Of a stretch of DNA of 64,000 bases, positions 57,882-64,000 are shown one piece after another; the first letter of the stretch is position 1; every line of letters starts with the position of its first letter. Below the pieces are notes generated by a model. The model saw nothing but the letters and a program-made list of their open reading frames with translations. It had not been told where the DNA came from and ran no database searches. This stretch comes from Hypomesus transpacificus (taxonomy: Eukaryota > Chordata > Actinopteri > Osmeriformes > Osmeridae): assembly GCF_021917145.1 (NCBI RefSeq), contig NC_061073.1, positions 15,911,340 through 15,975,339 on the forward strand, read 5' to 3'. Made by a program: the position numbers and the translations under genes.

Positions 57882-60800
57882 ATGGACACTAATTTGCGAT
57901 CCAAAGTCTGTTTATACACGTGGGTAAGTTTACTAATCAAACATTAGTACGTTATGGTCAAGTGCATGCAGTTAGTCTGTCACTTAATGTAAGCAAACGC
58001 TTTTCTACGAGTTTCTTGATAGACAACAACGTATACTATTGGAATATTAGCGTAGTAGGCTAGTTTCCAAAAACAAGCCTTGCACTTTCAGCGGCAGTAC
58101 CTAAATCTCAATTACTCGGAACTCCGTAGGGTGCTAACAGCTACGGCCAGTTGGGCCAGGGACATGTCGAAGACCTCTCGGTGCCTAAGCTCGTTGTTGA
58201 TGACTTGCAACTGTCAGGGACAGTGCAGTGTCTCAGTGGAGGGGGTGGACATTCCGCTCTTGTTTCTGGTGAGTAGAAAGTTTTTTTTTCCGCTGATCAT
58301 GTGTCTCCCTCTCCTGGACAATTCTTTTTTTTGTGGATAGTCCACGAAAGCTGTGTACACAGTGTCTGCTAATGGGAAGTTATTTTATAGATGGAGAGTT
58401 GCTGGTGTGTGGGCAGAATCACAAGGGACAACTGGGAATCAAACACGCTACAGAACTTGCAACCCTTCACCGCTGTTCTCTGCTGAACCAGAGGGTTGCT
58501 CAAGTGTCCTGTGGCTGGGATTTTACTGTCCTTCTCACTGGTAAGGGAACACGTCATGTTTGCATTTGGGTTTCCACTCTTTCAATCAATCTTTTAACAA
58601 CACTTTTCATACGTAGATGATGGACAGGTTCTGACATGTGGGTCGAATGTCTATGGACAGTTGGGTGTCTCAAAGCCAGTCTCACACTCTTCAGAGCTGC
58701 TCCCTGTTAAGGTGCAGTAGGTGTATCCGTTTGTGCTAATCAGTCTGCATTTTGACATCATCATAATCTTCGGTCTTATTCTAACAATAAAAACGGTCTG
58801 TCCAACTATGTATAATTGTCATTTTTCATATTGTGTTTAGGCTATGTGTTAGTAGTACTGGCTTCTTTCATAATTGTACATTGGAAGGGTCTGCGTCTCA
58901 TTTATAAGCTGTTCCCTTCGTCCTATGAAGATCTTACAGGTACATGTGATTGGTGTGGCAGCTGGACTCAGGCATTCACTCGCTGTCACTAGTAAGCTGG
59001 CTTCACACCCACTGGTCAACATTGTTTAAGTTTGGGTGTCTTTCCATGTGCATTAACCACAGCGGTCCATTCTGCTCTCGTAATGTATAAAGGTACGGGC
59101 TGTGTCTATCAGTGGGGGATGGGTCTCTCAGGTCAGGCTAAGAGAGCGCTGAGTCCACTCCCTGTCCCAACTCACTTCAGCTCAAGAGAACCTTGTCTGG
59201 TCCCAGGTCAGTGGAATCCATCAGATGAACAGCTGCAAAGCTGAGGGTGAGTTGTACGTTGCGTGTATGAATTCATTTTTGGTGTTGTTGTTGTTGTTCT
59301 TCTGAAGGTCTGGATCAAGTGACGCCAAATAAAGTGGCCTCGGGTTCCGCTCACTGTGTCTGTCTAACCGGTGAGTAACAGCTGCCGCACACCGTGATGT
59401 TCAAAACGTCATACATGAGGAACAGTTCACTTGTTATGTATTGCATCACTTACAATAGTTATTTCATTTCTTCTTTGTTGTCAAGAAGTGGGTGATTTGT
59501 TCCTGTGGGGAAGCAACAGACATGGTCAGCTGACCTCTGGAGAGTCCTTTCTGCCCAAACCTGTACTTCTGGACCACACTCTTCTAGATAGAGAAAGGGT
59601 TACTGACATATGGAGTGGTTGGACTCATCTTGTGGCCAAAACAGGTGAGATCACTAAGATGATTTTACAGATGTATTTCATCTCAGAAATGATTGTGTTT
59701 TTTGAAAATGTGGTACATAGAAGAGTGTATTAATGGCATGTATCAAAATGTTGTTTGGGATAGGCCATATTTGAAAGAAATTGTTATTTTTTTCAGAAAG
59801 TGGCAGGGTTTTCACGTGGGGAAGAGGGAGTTATGGACAGCTAGGAAGGACGAACCTGACCAATCAGAGCGCAAATGAGCAGTCAGGTGCTTCCTTGGCA
59901 GGGGCTGTAAACCAAAGGGAGTGTGTCCCTGCTGAGGTTAAACGCCTTTATGGAGCAACACAGGTGAGATGGTTCTTATGTACAGGTGACTTATCTCTGA
60001 TACTCAATAGATTTGTGAGTATTTAATGGTCATTGGTAGAATATGATGAGGTAAGGCAATCCTTAGTGTTTTTAGGACAGCCCTAAAATAGAGGGTAGCT
60101 TCATTCTCAAACCAGTAGAGGGAAGCAGAAACTAACTAACCTTGTGATTGAATAGAGATCAAGGTTTAAGATGCGCAAAACAAAGACAAGATGTTTATCA
60201 GTAAATAATGCCAGTACAAAATATCCAGAACTGCTGCAACGATTCATAATAAGTTTTACATGAATATTTTTTTCTAATTTGAATACATGGTTATGGTGTA
60301 AGATATGCTAATATAAATAGTTGCTACATGCACCAGGGATGAACTGTCTCCCTACATTGTGTGTGTTTGTTCAAGTCCTTAACTGTTCAAGTCCAACATC
60401 TCCTTCTAGCCCTGAGAGAGAGAGCGCACTAATGGACCACAGCATTTTGACCAGAGTTTCTGCTCTCCTCCCCAGTGAGGTGGTTATGAGGGAGGAGCTA
60501 AGGGCTCATATTCAAGTTGAATGTGTAGCTGTGGGCACAAAAGCCATTAAAGGGTGTGTCAAGGACAAGCTGTGCCCGTCAACAATCACTGAAAGCTCTG
60601 TCTACTGTAGTCACCTAGGCAGAGCTTGTACACTAGTCAGACGGACACATTCTTGGCAGATCTAATCCCCTTGTGTAAGTATACAGTACTAATAGCGGAA
60701 CACAAAATGGATTGGCTGAGTGGACTATGAATCTTGTTGCCTACCTGCCTCACACAGTTAACAGTCCATCTACACACACACACTGACCTGATCGATATTC

Positions 60801-63800
60801 ATTTAGTCAACCATCAGATTTTATGAGGTTTGCAAAGAAAATGATTGAATGAAGGATGGTTTGGTCATTGGTTTAGAAACTGATTAGTGTTTGTCTATTC
60901 ATGGCTTTCAACAGATGTATGCTGTATCAAAATGACAGTGAATAATATAATCTGTGCCCCGGAAGAGTCAGACAGGTTAATCGGGGGTGGGAAAGTTTTG
61001 CTTCTGACTTCAGTCTGAGCAGTAGAGACATGTGTCAGCACAAAGCCCACCAGAACCTTTATTATTTTGACTCTTATTTTCCTTTACAGCAGCATTGTCC
61101 CAGTCATGATAAAACTGATTGTACACAGAAGCCAGAGTAAGCACATCCTTACTTAGGCTTTTGGGACAGTTGTGCCAACTTCTCAGGACAGTTGTGCCAA
61201 CTTCTCAGTACAGAGCCACAGAGTGTTCCTATCTGGAGATCTTCTGCTATGCTATGCAACAATGACCAGCAAGGACACAGTTGTGCTTGTGTGGATTACT
61301 GGGATGGATCTATTGACCCAGTGACTTTCGGACAAATGCACCTGTCTGACAAGGTGGTCTAGACACGCAGTCTGTGGACATAGTGCTGCTAGATGTTTAA
61401 TCAAAGTGTCCGGCAGAGTAAATTGAGCACTATAAAAGTTGCTCAGGCTCTTCAACAAAATAGTTCACAAGAATGACTATGCTTTCTTTTACTTTTTTTA
61501 ATTGTATTTTTTACAGATTGCTTGTGGATCCGAACATAACCTTGCCATTGTAGGTATGTATTTATACTCCATTTTTGCACATTTGCTGCAATATCTACAG
61601 CATATTTGTGCTATATCTATGAGACTGATCATTATACAATCAGAGGTCGTATAAAAAGGACTGCATAGTTGTGATACGATGTCATAATGTTGCATCCATA
61701 ATACAGTGCAGGTTTTTTGTCTTTTTTGGTCTTTTTTCTGTGAAATGTCAATCCCTCTGTTAAGGCATACATGAGAGCTTTAAGGTTTGCATTTTGCCAA
61801 ACGGCTCGTGTTGTAGGAAGCAATTACCATTGGACTAGATGACAATCACTGACACATGCAAACTGCCCAGCTGTGTAAACCAGAATAAGATTTACAGGCT
61901 ATTTGCTCCAATTTCATATTTGCAAATGGCACGCCAATATTAAAATAAGAAAAGGCCTATTAGTATCCCTTAAGAGAATAATGGGCAACATAAACATCTC
62001 AGATGTTCAATAAGCACCAAGGCTCATGTTCCTTCCTGTCCTTCCTCTGTCTGGCAAGGCCAGTTCCTATCCTGGTTCCTATCCTGGTTCCTATCCTGGT
62101 TCCTATCCTGGTTCCCTGTCGTCACCAGTGAGCACACAAACCATTTTGGAAGGAGAGTATTTCCTTATTGTCCAGCGAGTGTTTTGAGTCAGGAGTTCTA
62201 GAGACAAGGAGCAGAGCCTGGTTTGGAGGAGCACCTGGGTCCGTTAGAGGCAAGCTGTCCCAGGTTCAGGGGGTACGCGGCAGCAGAAACGGCAGCAGCA
62301 GTAGTCACCCTCAGAAGCTCCGTCTGTTCCCCATTCAGCTTCTCAATGACACTCAGGGAATAGCAGACATAGAAACTGCTCGGGCACAAAATAAACAATC
62401 TCTGGGGTCAGCATTGTGACTTCCTCTCACTGAGCCTAGAGATTAGAGAAGCAGTCAGGTGATTGCTTGTGTATGCCTCCAATGTCCCGCTCCCCCACTG
62501 GCACTGCCTGCTAGTGTGAAACCCTAACCTCATTGGCCTGTCTTGGGTAAGGTGGCAAGAGCAACCAACCGGTTAAACAGGATTGGAAGCAGAGACCTGA
62601 GTGCCGCTATTTCTGGTGCTGAAGTAGGTCGGGCAGAAAGGGGAGAGCTGATGGCTGCTGCTCATGGAGAGAGAACTGTTGCAGCATGTTCTAGCCATGC
62701 CCTTAAACACCTGGGGAAGACCACCACAGGGTGGAAATCAAGTTTTCAGAGGTGGGAGGCACCCCACAGGTACATTGTGTAGAAATCCAATTAGGATCCA
62801 GTCTTAAAAGCACTCTCCAAAGTGGACAAGGATGGACTCATTGGACTTGATTCTTATGGGGGTCTGATTACGGATTCACTGGGGGCATGCTGAGAGTCAT
62901 GTGACAATGGGATACACATGATTTATGATTGGCACTTTCAATCCTGTGTAAAGATGTTAATTATGCTGCTTTCAGATAGGATTACTATCATTTTTAATTG
63001 GGTGTGAAATGTCTGCCGTAGAGCTGACAGTATTTGTATTTGTGAGGAAATGGCTTTTTACCATCCATCCTTTGTTGGACAAAACATTGTGCAGGCACTT
63101 TGTTGCCATGACAACACCGGTCCACTGTATTCCAGTCAGCATGACCATGAATTAGCAGAGTGCCAAAACACCATTATTTATTTTTTTTATGAACAAAGCT
63201 CTCCTCTGGTACAGAAGGTACCCTTGACAATACATATCCTGGTGATTGTTAAACACGCTTCATATGATGGATATTCTCTGAATAAACACCAGATATTGTT
63301 GTGGATTTGTCCCTGGAGTATTTAGACGTGCTTGTTTTGTGTGGCAGAACTGCACAGTGACATAAGCTGCTCATGTGACGTTGTGGGGTCTGTGAGCAGA
63401 AGATGGCATATGCGTTTGTTGAAGATGGCATATGCGTTTGTTGAAGATGGCATATGCGTTTGTTGGCAAGCCGTAAAGCTTTTTGGATGCCTTTTAATTG
63501 AAGAGAGAAGTGACTAGAAATCCCCTGATGGAAGGGACAAACGCAGACCGAACACGATGATGGAGACAGCTGGAAGATGGGAGTTACCCTTGAGAGAGCA
63601 AGCTCCTTTGTGTTGCCATGGCGACGGGACCGATTAGGTAACCGTGTTGCCATGGCACGTGTCTCTCCAGTGATGCAGCCCTGACCACACCCACCAACAC
63701 GCTCACCAGCTGTGATTAGCAGTATGTAATACAGACCAGAAAGGCAAGGGGCACAGAGGCAATCTTGCACACAACGTGTTTAAGAACTCATGATGTGACG

Positions 63801-64000
63801 CTGTTTATGGTGTTCTTTCAGTGCAGATGCAGTCCACAAAATCCCTATTGTTTTCTAACCGTTGTGCCTAATGCCATCTGACGGCTGAGCGGTTAGGAAA
63901 TCGGGCCATTAATCAGAAGGTTTCCGGTTTGATTCCAAGCCATGCCAAATGACGTTGTGTCCTTGGGCAAGGCACTTCACCCTACTTGCCTCGGGGGGTA
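57882..64000 (+). CDS. sergef: SERGEF, secretion-regulating RCC1-repeat protein, 5' part
   Basis: RCC1-like beta-propeller protein (DelGEF) reported to bind the exocyst subunit Sec5 and affect secretion. Exons: 57882-57923, 58130-58268, 58391-58540, 58617-58711, 58940-58991, 59093-59206, 59308-59370, 59486-59644, 59797-59963, 61517-61553. The next exon is beyond the window, so the 3' part is missing; 339 codons are visible. Successive blades read YTWGANSYGQLGQGH (across the first intron), LVCGQNHKGQLGI, LTCGSNVYGQLGV, VYQWGMGLSG, LFLWGSNRHGQLTSG, FTWGRGSYGQLGR and IACGSEHNLAIV. The last matches human CGSEHNLAII. Intron phases agree at every joint. For exon 6 the acceptor at 59091-59092 was preferred over 59061-59062 because it gives the same length as human. 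Confidence 0.93.
59964..61516 (+). other. sergef intron 9
   Basis: About 1.55 kb between the exons encoding YGATQ and IACGSEHN. It includes a 114-codon open frame at 60321-60665 without recognised homology and a short CA run near 60773-60784. Nothing else was recognised. Confidence 0.6.
62065..62113. repeat. 12-bp tandem repeat (TTCCTATCCTGG)4
   Basis: Four consecutive, nearly identical copies in a sergef intron. Confidence 0.85.
63399..63464. repeat. 22-bp perfect triplicate
   Basis: Three exact tandem copies of a unit beginning GAAGATGGCATATGCG. Each contains the palindrome GCATATGC. Confidence 0.92.
63868..64000 (+). mobile_element. tRNA-derived SINE (V-SINE-like), copy 4, cut by window edge
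   Basis: The tRNA-like head (GACGGCTGAGCGGTTAGG and GGTTTGATTCCAAGCC) is followed by CCTTGGGCAAGGCACTTCAC and CTACTTGCCTCGGGG. The 3' core would lie beyond the window. Confidence 0.75.

Larger units (their letters stand above)
61554..64000 (+). other. sergef intron 10 (continues past window)
   Basis: No exon is supported. The stretch holds a 12-bp tandem repeat at 62065-62113, a 22-bp triplicate at 63399-63464 and SINE copy 4 at the right edge. Confidence 0.6.

Noticed and set aside
59063..59092. Alternative sergef exon 6 acceptor at 59061-59062
   Set aside because: In phase, but it adds ten residues not found in human SERGEF; the acceptor at 59091-59092 gives the matching length.
60321..60665. 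114-codon frame in sergef intron 9
   Set aside because: The flanking sergef exons join in phase without it and match human SERGEF, so it is not needed; no homology recognised.
62168..62782. Small open frames in sergef intron 10
   Set aside because: No splice support or recognisable domains.

Overview
This is vertebrate, almost certainly teleost, nuclear DNA. Genes are split into many short exons with GT-AG introns. The region carries tRNA-derived SINE copies of a type common in fish, several short inverted-repeat elements, and long microsatellites. Protein similarity was judged by eye against remembered families; no search was run. The species cannot be fixed from the sequence.

Layout. (1) 1-1669 is 3' flank. 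(2) 1670-20504, minus strand: a complete gel-forming mucin of the MUC5/MUC2 type (mucin A, about 47 exons, roughly 3,900 residues). (3) 21497-39294, minus strand: a second complete gel-forming mucin (mucin B, about 44 exons, roughly 3,700 residues), head-to-tail with the first and only about 1 kb upstream of it. Both have signal peptide, D1, D2, D', D3, one giant Pro/Thr/Ser (PTS) exon with CysD (WxxW) modules, then D4, VWC domains and a C-terminal cystine knot. Exon order is matched one for one outside the PTS region, so they are tandem duplicates. Their mucin repeats are chemically different: Thr/Ser/Val-rich in A, Pro/Thr/Glu-rich in B. (4) 41785-47346, plus strand: saal1, complete, 12 coding exons. 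(5) 52663-56858, plus strand: tph1, complete, 11 coding exons. (6) 57882 to beyond the right edge, plus strand: sergef, 5' part only, ten exons visible.

The order saal1-tph1-sergef is the same as on human 11p15, where MUC2/MUC5AC/MUC5B lie farther along the same arm, so the gene content is a conserved vertebrate neighbourhood. The two mucins probably form secreted disulfide-linked polymers in surface mucus. The other three genes are unrelated in function: an armadillo-like proliferation-associated protein, the rate-limiting enzyme for peripheral and pineal serotonin, and an RCC1-repeat secretion-linked protein.

The most notable features are in-frame segmental duplications inside both mucin PTS exons (1788 bp in A, 1818 bp in B), an exon fusion in mucin B that replaces four exons of mucin A, a saal1 exon whose 3' splice site is preceded by (TG)58-G17, a 1-kb C/T minisatellite in another saal1 intron that stays open in the saal1 frame, and a TPH2-like N-terminal extension on tph1.
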